DNA of 50,470 bases from Aquimarina sp. RZ0 (GTDB lineage: Bacteria > Bacteroidota > Bacteroidia > Flavobacteriales > Flavobacteriaceae), in the NCBI RefSeq assembly GCF_008370685.1, contig NZ_VTZU01000052.1, positions 1 to 50,470 of the forward strand, written 5' to 3'. This document shows positions 17,374-26,016 of this stretch, piece by piece. The position numbers were made by a program, and so were the translations under genes. Under the pieces are notes generated by a model. It was given only the letters and a program-made list of their open reading frames with translations, ran no database searches and was not told the origin of the DNA. Positions within the stretch are counted from its first letter, which is position 1. Each line of letters opens with the position of its first letter.

Positions 17374-18549
17374 ATGAATACTTTGCTCCAAAAAACGGAT
17401 AAGTTCGTTTTAGACCTCTTTGAAAATAAACTTTCTAAAACTTGTATCTATCATAATTATACTCATACCAAAAGAGTATTTAAAAGTACAAAAGAAATTA
17501 TTGACAATACTACTATTTCTGATCAAGATCAAGAAGTATTACTATTAACAGCCTTGTTACATGATACTGGATATTCAGAAAGTTTTGACAATCACGAGGA
17601 GCATAGCGTAAATATATCAAAAGCTTTTTTGGAGAAACAAAATACTTCTCAAGAAATTATTGATAACGTTTCTGAGCTTATTTTAGCCACCAAAATGAAT
17701 CATAACCCGACAAATCTATTAGAAAAAATTATCAGAGATGCTGATGCTTCTCATTTGGCAAAAGATTATTTTAAGGAAACCAGTGAATACTTACGGCAAG
17801 AATTTCAATTAAATCATATTAAAGATTTTAGTAGTTCGGAGTGGTTAAAATCAAATATCGATTTTTTAGAAAACAAACATAGGTTTTACACCGATTATGC
17901 TTTAAAAAATTGGCAACCTAAAAAAGAAGAGCACCTTTTAGAGATCTTAAAAGAACAAAAAGAATTAAAAAAGAAAAAGAAAAAAGAAAAACTTAAGAAA
18001 CTGGTAAAAGAAGAAAGTCCGGAAAAAGGAATTCAAACTTTATTTAGAGTTACCCTAAGAAACCATCTAAAATTAAGTGATATTGCGGATACAAAAGCTA
18101 ATATTCTTTTATCTGTAAACGCTATAATTATATCATTGGCGTTATCTAACCTGATACCTAAACTAGACAATCCGTCTAATCAATACCTTATTATTCCTAC
18201 ATTAATATTCATTGTTTTTAGCATTGCTTCTATGATGCTATCGGTACTAGCTACAAGACCTAATGTAACCGGTGGAGAATTTACAAGAAAAGAAATTGAA
18301 GAGAAAAAGGTAAACTTGTTATTCTTTGGAAATTTCCATAAAATGCCTTTGGATGAATATAAATGGGCGATGCATGAACTCATGGATGACAAAGAATATA
18401 TTTATGATACGATGATAAAAGATTTATATTTTTTGGGTAAAGTATTACATAAAAAATATAAAATACTACGGATTACATATACTGTGTTTATGATTGGTTT
18501 TATTACCTCCGGAATTGCTTTTATAGTCGCTTTTAATACATTGCAATAA
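17374..18549 (+). CDS. HD phosphohydrolase domain fused to a Pycsar-effector-like (PycTM/DUF5706) membrane domain
   Basis: 391 residues. Residues 1-175 are an HD-superfamily phosphohydrolase: His27 and His31 (YHNYTHT), His63-Asp64 (LLHDTGY), HEEH at 74-77, and DAD at 122-124. A highly charged helical linker (183-215, run of Lys at 199-204) leads to the second module: FRVTLRNHLKLSDIADTKAN at 224-243, TM1 (about 244-262), TM2 (about 271-293), GNFHKMPLDEYKWAM (319-333) and TM3 (about 365-388). This order matches the PycTM/DUF5706 effector domain of the Pycsar cyclic-pyrimidine antiphage systems, where membrane effectors disrupt the membrane. No nucleotide cyclase is adjacent. The fusion suggests hydrolysis of a nucleotide signal coupled to a membrane effector, which is inference. 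Confidence 0.85.
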   Translation: MNTLLQKTDKFVLDLFENKLSKTCIYHNYTHTKRVFKSTKEIIDNTTISDQDQEVLLLTALLHDTGYSESFDNHEEHSVNISKAFLEKQNTSQEIIDNVSELILATKMNHNPTNLLEKIIRDADASHLAKDYFKETSEYLRQEFQLNHIKDFSSSEWLKSNIDFLENKHRFYTDYALKNWQPKKEEHLLEILKEQKELKKKKKKEKLKKLVKEESPEKGIQTLFRVTLRNHLKLSDIADTKANILLSVNAIIISLALSNLIPKLDNPSNQYLIIPTLIFIVFSIASMMLSVLATRPNVTGGEFTRKEIEEKKVNLLFFGNFHKMPLDEYKWAMHELMDDKEYIYDTMIKDLYFLGKVLHKKYKILRITYTVFMIGFITSGIAFIVAFNTLQ

Positions 18550-18569
18550 ATAATCATCCTAAAGAGCGA

Positions 18570-20933
18570 TCAATTAAGCTCCTTCATAAGATCTTCATAG
18601 GTATAATATTCCTTGTCTTTTTTATTCTTGCTATACAAAATATTAACTCTCAATGCTTTCAGACCTGTTACTCCCTGAAGGTCATCTAATTCAACCATTT
18701 CAATCTCTTCTTCGAGATAATTTTTAGACTGTAAAAAATTGATGTATTTTATGTATTCTCTTTCATCATTTCTTTGAGAATAGACTATTACTAATTTCCC
18801 TTTTTCGGTAATACGACGGTTTGTTCCTTTAATATTAGCTTTATCTACCCTTTTCTTTACAACTTCATATCTGGCATTATAGGTTCCATCTACATCAAAA
18901 CGTTTCTCATCCATTCTGAATCTTACAGATAACGAAGCACTAAATACCAAAACCATTGAGGCAACATCGAGTGCTACCGGAAGATCTTTTTTTAGCTGAT
19001 AATATTCATTCTCCATTTCGCACATCACCTGGAGCTGCCATAATCTGAGATTATATAAATAAATCTTATTAAAACTATTTTGTTTTGTAATAGATTCTCC
19101 TATATACATATTATGTTCTACACCATCAGATTTAAACCTTTCAAAATAATGAGGATACATCTGCTGAGCTTCTTCTTGCTTTTTATCCAATAATGCTGCC
19201 ATTTCCTTATTAATTAGCATTACAGATTCATCATGAGCTCTTCGATACTTATATAACATTTTTATATTTCCATCCAATGAAGTGTTATACTCATGAATTA
19301 AGGTTTCTAATTCTTTATTCTTCTTTCTCAGATGTTTGAACAATGGGGTGATATCTTTTTTAACAAAGTCTAAAATCTTCTGTTCACTATCTACTTGCAA
19401 TCTATCTGTTACAGAATGAATGAAATCATCAATTCTAAATTTGATTTGCTCATAGATTGGTAAAGCATCTTGTTCACCGACTTTGTTTATAATTTTAGAA
19501 ATCGATTGAAGCTGTAACACCAGATCTTTTTGTACTGCACTATTACGAGCATCAGAAGATCCTTTGATATCAATTTGTCCAAATAATGGATATACATCTT
19601 CAAAAACTACTTCTCTGAAAGAAACTGGGTTTTCATCAACCAAAGCGCGAAGAAAACGTTTGGCTTCTTGTCTGAATTTCCAGTAAACGCTAGGATGGAT
19701 GGATGTACATTCCTGCTGAATTACTAACTCTAACTCATCTTCTGCTTTTGCCTTAGATCTTAAAACAGCATCTACCAGATATGGCATCACATCTTGTAAC
19801 TTATTCGCATTTATACTATTGAGTTCATGAACATTGGGAGAAACAATCTCCAAAACCCCAAGGAGTTTACCATGATTTTCTATGGGAGCGATGATAGCAC
19901 TATTTATATTCTGAGCTATCAGGTTTTTATATATTTTCTCTTGAGGCGTAGATTTTTGATATTTATTTACATCAGAAATAGCAAAATATTTGGACTCATT
20001 AAACAAGTAGTAATAACTCCCTTTACAGAGCGCTGATTCACAATCATCAGAATATTGATCGAACAAAATGTAACTATCTATACTTTTAAAAGGTACTCTC
20101 TCAAAAACCTGATCTTCCTCATTATAATTAGAAAAACCAACTTTAATTTCGGGTAAATTAAAAATAGCTCTAAATATATTTTGAAAACTATCTATAAAAT
20201 TATCTTTTGTCTTGTCATATCTTAATAAACTAGCCTTGAAATCAGATAAGGAAACATCGGTAGTCACATCAAACATATTCGCGATAACGATTCCTTTAAA
20301 AATCCAACTATTTGGAGGAAACTTTTCTTTCCATATAGCTACATTATCAAAATTATCTAATAATTCGGCAACATCTTGCTCATTGATCTCTTTTGCTTTA
20401 TCTGTTTTAATTATTTCTATAAAATCTCCATTATACAAGATCCTATAGTAACGATTAATACCTATGGTATCAGGAATCTCATAAAAAAACGGCCTTCTAA
20501 AATCAATCTTATAACCATAATACTTATTAAGGATAATACTGCACCCCATAATAAAATAATTATCCTCATTCAGGTTCTTTATCTGAGGCTCAAAATCAAT
20601 ACCGGCAGCACTGATAATATCATTGTAGCGCTGCGTAGATTTTAATACTACATTGCTAAATGGAATGGTCGCAATTTTTATTTCATTTTTCTGCAGAATT
20701 TGGGAAAAAGAGTCTTCTAATACCAGTTCAATTTGAGGTAATAATTCCTGAACTCTATTCTCTGTAATAATCCCTTGTTCTAATTCGGGATATTCCTCAA
20801 CAATTTTTAAAATAGATTCGGCACGATCGCGCACAAGTTTGTTATCGCTTTTCAGGAATTCTCTGTATTCATCAAAAAATAATGAAAAACTTATTCTAAT
20901 ATCTAAAGGAAACTCATACCCGAACATCTCCAT
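18570..20933 (-). CDS. GAF-domain protein
   Basis: 787 residues from ATG 20933 (the frame extends to a TTG at 20960). The start EMFGYEFPLDIRISFSLFFD leads a long helical region. Around residues 300-400 lies a GAF-like core: YYYLFNESKYFAISDVNKYQ, INSAIIAPIENHGKLLGVLE, then PYLVDAVLRSKA. Long charged helices follow and a C-terminal alpha/beta segment ends LKALRVNILYSKN. There are no transmembrane segments, HTH, kinase, GGDEF or cyclase motif. It is probably a cytoplasmic sensor or scaffold. It is convergent with the HD-PycTM gene, 20 bp between stops. Similar proteins occur in other Flavobacteriaceae, function unknown to me. Confidence 0.75.
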   Translation of the reverse strand: MEMFGYEFPLDIRISFSLFFDEYREFLKSDNKLVRDRAESILKIVEEYPELEQGIITENRVQELLPQIELVLEDSFSQILQKNEIKIATIPFSNVVLKSTQRYNDIISAAGIDFEPQIKNLNEDNYFIMGCSIILNKYYGYKIDFRRPFFYEIPDTIGINRYYRILYNGDFIEIIKTDKAKEINEQDVAELLDNFDNVAIWKEKFPPNSWIFKGIVIANMFDVTTDVSLSDFKASLLRYDKTKDNFIDSFQNIFRAIFNLPEIKVGFSNYNEEDQVFERVPFKSIDSYILFDQYSDDCESALCKGSYYYLFNESKYFAISDVNKYQKSTPQEKIYKNLIAQNINSAIIAPIENHGKLLGVLEIVSPNVHELNSINANKLQDVMPYLVDAVLRSKAKAEDELELVIQQECTSIHPSVYWKFRQEAKRFLRALVDENPVSFREVVFEDVYPLFGQIDIKGSSDARNSAVQKDLVLQLQSISKIINKVGEQDALPIYEQIKFRIDDFIHSVTDRLQVDSEQKILDFVKKDITPLFKHLRKKNKELETLIHEYNTSLDGNIKMLYKYRRAHDESVMLINKEMAALLDKKQEEAQQMYPHYFERFKSDGVEHNMYIGESITKQNSFNKIYLYNLRLWQLQVMCEMENEYYQLKKDLPVALDVASMVLVFSASLSVRFRMDEKRFDVDGTYNARYEVVKKRVDKANIKGTNRRITEKGKLVIVYSQRNDEREYIKYINFLQSKNYLEEEIEMVELDDLQGVTGLKALRVNILYSKNKKDKEYYTYEDLMKELN

Positions 20934-20960
20934 AATAATTTGTTTACAGTAATTTAACAA

Positions 20961-21311
20961 AAATAACGCAAAACTGCTTCATATTAAATTAGTATTAACA
21001 ATAATTTCAGATTAATACTATCAATTAATACTTATAAAACAGGCTTATTATTTTAAACGTATATTTTCCTAATAATCAATATCATACTTTATTTAAAACA
21101 ACTTTTACCAGTACAAGTACAAGTACAACTTTTTTTTGCGCTCTATCAGAATATTAGACGATCAAATTATGAGGTTTGTTACACTTCGATTTAATTTTAT
21201 TTTGAAAAGCGGGTATTTCAATTAAAAGTTGACAATTATCTATATTAAAAGTTAATTTTTGGGGTATAAACACAAGAATACATATTTTTACAGATCAAAA
21301 AAAAACGAAAA
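20961..21311. other. Divergent intergenic region, 350 bp
   Basis: AT-rich, with no ORF, lying between the GAF gene (minus) and the TlpA-like gene (plus), so it should hold both promoters. The only notable item is three tandem GTACAA units (21111-21128). No convincing TAnnTTTG box was found by eye. Confidence 0.4.
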
Positions 21312-22433
21312 ATGAAAAAAATAATATTACTTACCATTATTTTGCTATCCATAGCTTGTGAAAAACAAGAAAAAGGATATTCAATTTCTGCAGAAACTAA
21401 TGGATTTGATGATGGGGTAATAGTGTATGTAAATGCTGTGAGCGAATCTAATCGGCCTACTATTATAGATTCTACAACAATACAGCAAGGAAAATTTAAG
21501 ATATCACTACCTCCTGTAGAAGAGAATGATTTTAATTATTTAACCTTTAAAGATATTCAGGGAAATGTATTGTTTCTGGCAGAAAACAATCCTATAAAAA
21601 TGACTGTATATAAGGATAGTTTAAGGTCTACTGTGATCAAAGGAGGTTCTGAAAATAAGCTGTTCTTTGAATATTTGGGAAAAATGACAGCTTACAGCAA
21701 AGAAAAGCAGGAAATAAGTAATCAATACCAAATTGCTTCTAAGCTAAAAGAGACTGACAAGGCTTCTAAATTGGCGGTTAAGCAAGAAGAAATCAATAGA
21801 AATGAAAAAGAATATCGTAGAGAATTTGCTGAGAAACACTCGAATTCTTTGGTAGCTGTGATGGCACTTACTGATCTTATAAATCTAAAAGCGTTATCCG
21901 CCAAAAAGGTTAAGGAAATATACACAACTGTAGAAGACTCATTAAAATCCTCTCGTTTGGGTAAAAATCTGGACCGCCTGATTGCCGCATCTATAGGCAA
22001 AATAGATATTGGTAGTGAAGCCGAAGATTTTTCTGCTCCTACTCCTGATGGTAATTTATTATCGCTAAAAGAATCTTTAGGCAAAATCACTATTATCGAT
22101 TTTTGGGCATCTTGGTGTAAACCGTGTAGAGCAGAAAATCCCAATGTAGTTAGAATTTATAACAAATATCACGACAAAGGACTTAATATCATTGGCGTTT
22201 CTCTGGATAGAAACAAGGATCACTGGACAAGAGCTATTAATAATGACAATCTGGATTGGAATCACGTATCTAATCTTAAATTCTGGCAAGATCCTATTGC
22301 AAAATCATATGGCGTGCGATCCATACCAGCTACCTTTATTCTTGACGAAACCGGAAAGGTAATCGCCAAAAATCTGAGAGGTCCGGCATTAGAAACAAGA
22401 ATTTCGGAATTATTAGAAGAAAAATCTTTATAA
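21312..22433 (+). CDS. TlpA-like thiol-disulfide oxidoreductase, DUF4369-type N-terminus, lipoprotein
   Basis: 373 residues. KKIILLTIILLSIAC ends in a lipobox with Cys17, so it is a lipoprotein. The N-terminal region (about 20-130) resembles DUF4369 (ISLPPVEENDFNYLTFKD), followed by a helical linker with KQEISNQYQIASKL. The C-terminal thioredoxin domain starts near 236 (AEDFSAPTPDGNLLSLKES) with the active site WASWC269KPC272R and the cis-Pro segment VRSIPATFILDETG. It is the usual Bacteroidota TlpA/AhpC-TSA-like architecture and probably reduces or relays disulfides in the periplasm. Neighbours give no specific partner. Confidence 0.9.
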   Translation: MKKIILLTIILLSIACEKQEKGYSISAETNGFDDGVIVYVNAVSESNRPTIIDSTTIQQGKFKISLPPVEENDFNYLTFKDIQGNVLFLAENNPIKMTVYKDSLRSTVIKGGSENKLFFEYLGKMTAYSKEKQEISNQYQIASKLKETDKASKLAVKQEEINRNEKEYRREFAEKHSNSLVAVMALTDLINLKALSAKKVKEIYTTVEDSLKSSRLGKNLDRLIAASIGKIDIGSEAEDFSAPTPDGNLLSLKESLGKITIIDFWASWCKPCRAENPNVVRIYNKYHDKGLNIIGVSLDRNKDHWTRAINNDNLDWNHVSNLKFWQDPIAKSYGVRSIPATFILDETGKVIAKNLRGPALETRISELLEEKSL

Positions 22434-22633
22434 TAGTTTCTAAATAATATAGACTTATCTTGACTTTTTATTTTTAACCGAAAATGAATTGAAATTTGAT
22501 CTTATGAGACGCTTTTTATAGTCTATAGTAGCAATACAGACAAAAAAAGTAACGAAAAATGGACAAATTTCGGCTATTTTTTATGAAATAGAAAAATCTA
22601 ACTGTAAAAAAGCGACCTTATACATTATTATTT

Positions 22634-23284
22634 CTATAGTTTTCCTTTTTGCTGCAATACAAAGAGAACAAGTATCGGCACTGCTAATAATCCGATCATC
22701 AACAGGTTTTCTTTAAATAACCAGGGCGCAATAATCAGTGTCATAATATAACCACCTACAGCTCCTCCAAAATGCGCATCGTGTCCGATATTACCGGCTC
22801 TACTTTTCATTCCATAGATAGAATATAATAAATATCCTATCCCAAAAATGTAAGCCGGGATAGGGATAGGGATAAGCATCAGGTACAAACTCATACCGGG
22901 TTGAAATAATATAGCAGAAAAAATAATTCCCGAAACTGCCCCACTAGCACCAACTGCGCTATAATGATATTCATTTTTATGAAAGAAAAGAGAGAATAGA
23001 CTTCCTACTAGTAAACTGCCAAAGTAAACCCCCAAAAACTTAACATCTCCAATAAAACTAAGCACTACTGGTGCAAAAAAATATAAGGTAAACATATTAA
23101 AGAACAGGTGCATCATATCTACGTGCAAAAAACCAGATGCCAACATCCGTAACTGTTCTCCTCTGCGAATACCTCCTATATTAAATTTATAACGTTCGAA
23201 AAAAGAAAAATCATTAAACCCTTTTAATGAAACAATGATATTAATTGCTATAATCACAATGACTACAATATCAATATTTAGCAT
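22634..23284 (-). CDS. Rhomboid-family intramembrane serine protease
   Basis: 216 residues from ATG 23284 (the ORF extends 7 codons upstream, but MLNIDIVVIVIIAIN is the natural start before TM1). It has about six hydrophobic segments. Catalytic Ser114 lies in VGASGAVSG and catalytic His171 in HDAHFGGAVGGY. HVDMMHLFFNMFTLYFFAP is the conserved loop-TM2 block, and the Arg-rich RRGEQLRMLASGFLHV precedes it. All features of an active rhomboid are present. The substrate is unknown. It is a single-gene unit. Confidence 0.95.
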   Translation of the reverse strand: MLNIDIVVIVIIAINIIVSLKGFNDFSFFERYKFNIGGIRRGEQLRMLASGFLHVDMMHLFFNMFTLYFFAPVVLSFIGDVKFLGVYFGSLLVGSLFSLFFHKNEYHYSAVGASGAVSGIIFSAILFQPGMSLYLMLIPIPIPAYIFGIGYLLYSIYGMKSRAGNIGHDAHFGGAVGGYIMTLIIAPWLFKENLLMIGLLAVPILVLFVLQQKGKL

Positions 23285-23533
23285 ACAACAAATTTTAGTT
23301 GTCAAATATACTATGAAGTGATTTAAACTTTTTTTAATTCGCTATAAAAATATTTTTTACACTTAATTTTTATAGTTTTCTTATTACATAACGTTCTATC
23401 CTATAAAAAAACATGTCTGTTAATCAAAAAACAACTATTTCCTGCCAGAATCAAAAAAATCTGAATCACTTTCTATATCCAAACCCAAAAAAATTTCTAT
23501 TCTTATTGATTTCGTGACCTATATATTTTATTA

Positions 23534-23562
23534 TTGATCGCAAATTAAAAAAGTTATCTTTG
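23534..23562 (+). promoter_or_regulatory. Bacteroidota-type promoter of the first acyltransferase
   Basis: TTG (23534-23536), 18 bases, TATCTTTG (23555-23562): an exact TAnnTTTG with good spacing, ending 21 bp before the start codon. Confidence 0.65.
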
Positions 23563-23583
23563 ACAGCTTAAACCAAAAATTTA

Positions 23584-24483
23584 ATGCAATTATTTATTTA
23601 CTACCTGGTATATCCAATACTGTGGTTTATCTCTAAACTTCCCTGGCGTATATTTTATATGCTCTCTACCTGCATCTATATTTTAGTATACTATATCATC
23701 CGATATAGAAGAAAAACGGTTACTGATAACCTTACTCTAGTGTTCCCGGATAAGGAAAAAAAAGAAATAAATAGGATTCGTAAAGCATCTTATAAACATA
23801 TGTGTGATATGTTTCTGGAAATGGCAAAATCACTCTCTATTACGCGAGAAGAATTAATAGAAAGATATAAGGTCGTAAATCTAGATGAGTTTCATGAATT
23901 CGAAAGAAAGAATAAAAGTATCATCACACTGATGGGACATTATGGTAGTTTTGAATGGTCTAATGCGGTAGATCTGGTATCCTTAAATCCGTGTGTTGGG
24001 ATTTATAAACAATTAAAAAACAAACACTTTGATAAATTGGCACATACAATACGAGGAAGGTTTGATTCGAGATTGATCGCCAGTCATAAAGTAGCTCGAC
24101 AAATTATCAAAGACAAACAGGATGGTACCGTATGTTCGTATGGCATGATCTCTGATCAGTCGCCAAAACTGAATAATGCAAAATTCTGGACAGATTTTAT
24201 GGGGATCAAAGTACCTATATTTTTGGGTGGTGAGTTTTTGGCGCAACGATTAGATGTTATTGTTTTATACCTACAAGTAAAAAAAATAAAAAGAGGATAT
24301 TATGAAGTAAAATTTATTCCGATTTCAGAAAATAGCAAGAATGAAAAAAAATTCTATGTTATCAAAGAATACCTCAAACTACTCGAAGAGCAAATTCATA
24401 AAAAGCCAGAAGATTATTTATGGACTCATAAACGCTGGAAACACAGAAATGCGACACCTCCTCCGGGTGCAATTATAGAATAG
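23584..24483 (+). CDS. LpxL/HtrB-like lysophospholipid acyltransferase, copy 1
   Basis: 299 residues. The N-terminal hydrophobic anchor is YYLVYPILWFISKLPWRIFY. His119-x4-Glu124 (GHYGSFEW) is the LpxL-type HX4(D/E) catalytic dyad. Other conserved parts are VGIYKQLKNK, SYGMISDQSPK, KFWTDFMGI and the C-terminal YLWTHKRWKHR. These Bacteroidota enzymes add an acyl chain to lipid A or a related lipid at the inner membrane. A near-identical-length paralogue follows 86 bp later, with its own promoter. The specific acyl chain or acceptor is unknown. Confidence 0.85.
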   Translation: MQLFIYYLVYPILWFISKLPWRIFYMLSTCIYILVYYIIRYRRKTVTDNLTLVFPDKEKKEINRIRKASYKHMCDMFLEMAKSLSITREELIERYKVVNLDEFHEFERKNKSIITLMGHYGSFEWSNAVDLVSLNPCVGIYKQLKNKHFDKLAHTIRGRFDSRLIASHKVARQIIKDKQDGTVCSYGMISDQSPKLNNAKFWTDFMGIKVPIFLGGEFLAQRLDVIVLYLQVKKIKRGYYEVKFIPISENSKNEKKFYVIKEYLKLLEEQIHKKPEDYLWTHKRWKHRNATPPPGAIIE

Positions 24484-24518
24484 AGTAATACCTCTATTAT
24501 TTTAAGAGTATTCTAAGA

Positions 24519-24547
24519 TTTCGAAAAAACAAATACAATTATATTTG
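24519..24547 (+). promoter_or_regulatory. Promoter of the second acyltransferase
   Basis: TATATTTG (24540-24547) is an exact TAnnTTTG, 22 bp before ATG. The upstream element near 24519 (TTTCG) is weak and lacks TTG. Confidence 0.45.
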
Positions 24548-24569
24548 TAATCTCAAAAAACAAAAATCG

Positions 24570-25469
24570 ATGCAATTATTTGTATACCGTCTGGTATATC
24601 CATTTTTATGGATGATATCAAAATTGCCTTGGCGTATATTTTACTATTTTTCCTCTTGTATTTATGTACTCATTTACCACGTCATTGGGTATAGAAAAAA
24701 ATCAGTCACAGAAAACCTTACATTAGTCTTTCCAGAAAAATCAAAATCAGAAATCAACAAAATTCGTAAAGCATTTTATAAACATATGTGTGATATGTTT
24801 CTAGAAATGATAAAATCTATATCGATAACAGACAAAGAATTGCTGGAACGGTTTAAGATCACCAACATCCATACACTAAAAAGTCTGGAATCTAACAACA
24901 AAAGCATTGTTGTACTCATGGCACATTATGCCAGTTATGAATGGTCTACCGTAACACAACTATTAGTTGACTATCCTACAGTTGGTATTTACAAACAATT
25001 AAAAAATAAATATTTTGACAGATTAGCCCACAGGATAAGGAAACGATTTAATGCAAGATTAATCGCCAGTCACAATGCCATGAATGAAATTACCAAAGAT
25101 AAAACTAATGGCAGGCTTTGCTCGTATGGTATGATATCTGATCAATCACCACGTATAGAAAAAGCAATGTTTTGGACAGATTTTATGGGAATCAAAGTTC
25201 CGGCATATCTAGGAGCCGAAGTTCTTGCAAAACGACTGGATATGCCTGTGGTTTATTTACAGGTGGAAAAAATAAAAAGAGGACACTATAAAGCGCAGTT
25301 TATTCCTATCACAGAAAATCCTAAAAACTGTGAAGATTTTTATATTGTAAAAACCTATTTGAGCTTACTGGAAAAACAAATTAGAAAAGCACCAGAATAT
25401 TATCTCTGGACTCACAGAAGATGGAAGCATCGAAATGCGACAATACCTAAAGGCGCAACAATAGATTAA
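24570..25469 (+). CDS. LpxL/HtrB-like lysophospholipid acyltransferase, copy 2
   Basis: 299 residues, collinear with copy 1. It keeps His119 and Glu124 (AHYASYEW), VGIYKQLKNK, SYGMISDQSPR, FWTDFMGIKVPAYLGAE and YLWTHRRWKHR. It is a tandem duplication followed by divergence, with differences spread along the protein. Its own -7 box suggests separate regulation. The stop codon TAA (25467-25469) shares its last A with the first base of a 162-bp repeat (copy 2), so that element inserted exactly at the gene end. Possibly the two copies attach different acyl chains, which is inference. Confidence 0.85.
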   Translation: MQLFVYRLVYPFLWMISKLPWRIFYYFSSCIYVLIYHVIGYRKKSVTENLTLVFPEKSKSEINKIRKAFYKHMCDMFLEMIKSISITDKELLERFKITNIHTLKSLESNNKSIVVLMAHYASYEWSTVTQLLVDYPTVGIYKQLKNKYFDRLAHRIRKRFNARLIASHNAMNEITKDKTNGRLCSYGMISDQSPRIEKAMFWTDFMGIKVPAYLGAEVLAKRLDMPVVYLQVEKIKRGHYKAQFIPITENPKNCEDFYIVKTYLSLLEKQIRKAPEYYLWTHRRWKHRNATIPKGATID

Positions 25470-25630
25470 TACGATTTATAACTAAAAATTTCGCATATTC
25501 ATCGTTTCTTTTTCCTTTCTACTTCGTTTAAAAAATAAACCGTAGCTATAGCTATGCTTGATTTTTTTGCCTTGCATAAAGAAAAAATAATTCAATGAAT
25601 TTATACGAATTTTTTAATCACAAATCGTAT
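25469..25630. repeat. 162-bp MITE-like repeat, copy 2
   Basis: Same length and nearly the same sequence as copies at 11252 and 42901, including ATACGATTT...AAATCGTAT ends and the central TAGCTATAGCTA. The left arm matches copy 1 (ATAACTAAAAATTTCG) rather than copy 3. It overlaps the stop codon of the acyltransferase by one base. Confidence 0.85.
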
Positions 25631-25689
25631 AACACCATTTGATCTTTGAATTTACTGGAAAAGAAAAGTAAGATTTTTTTATTATGGTG

Positions 25690-25790
25690 AATTATCTCAG
25701 GGCAAGTACACGAGACATTTATTAAAAAAACATTTCGATTTCGAGACAAGCCCGTGCCTGAAAGCATTTAAACCTCGATTATCGAGTAAA
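25690..25790. repeat. Dispersed intergenic repeat, copy B
   Basis: GGGCAAGTACACGAGACATT, then CATTTCGATTTCGAGACAAG and CTCGATTATCGAGTAAA, following the same order as copies A, C and D. It lies between two convergent genes, the acyltransferase and glmM. Confidence 0.75.
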
Positions 25791-25853
25791 TTCAAAGGAT
25801 AGTATAATGAACACTTCTGACTTAAAAATCATTTAATCATTTTGAAACCAAAA

Positions 25854-25879
25854 CCTCTCAGGTTTGAAAATCTGAGAGG
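25854..25879. repeat. Short hairpin repeat, CCTCTCAG/CTGAGAGG
   Basis: CCTCTCAG-GTTTGAAAAT-CTGAGAGG forms a perfect 8-bp stem. Hairpins of this kind (ACCTCTCAG...CTGAGAGGT) recur in flavobacterial intergenic DNA. There is no T run, so it is a poor terminator. Confidence 0.5.
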
Positions 25880-25883
25880 TCCA

Positions 25884-25979
25884 ATACCATTTCTGGTTTT
25901 AAAATCCTCTAGTAAACTTTACTCTTTTTCCTGTAAACTTCAAAAGACAACTATATTTATTTAAGTTTTTTAAAACCAA
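25884..25979. repeat. Relative of the 71-bp palindrome at 8498
   Basis: The left arm ATACCATTTCTGGTTTTAAA (25884-25903) is identical to that at 8498. TTTAAAACCA near 25970-25979 could be part of the right arm. The centre differs, so this is a decayed or recombined copy. Confidence 0.45.
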
Positions 25980-26016
25980 ATAAATAGCACAACAAACTAT
26001 ACAACTGCAAGAGTAT

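Noticed and set aside
21111..21128. Three tandem GTACAA units as a regulatory array
   Set aside because: Too short, not near a promoter element, and not repeated elsewhere in the window.
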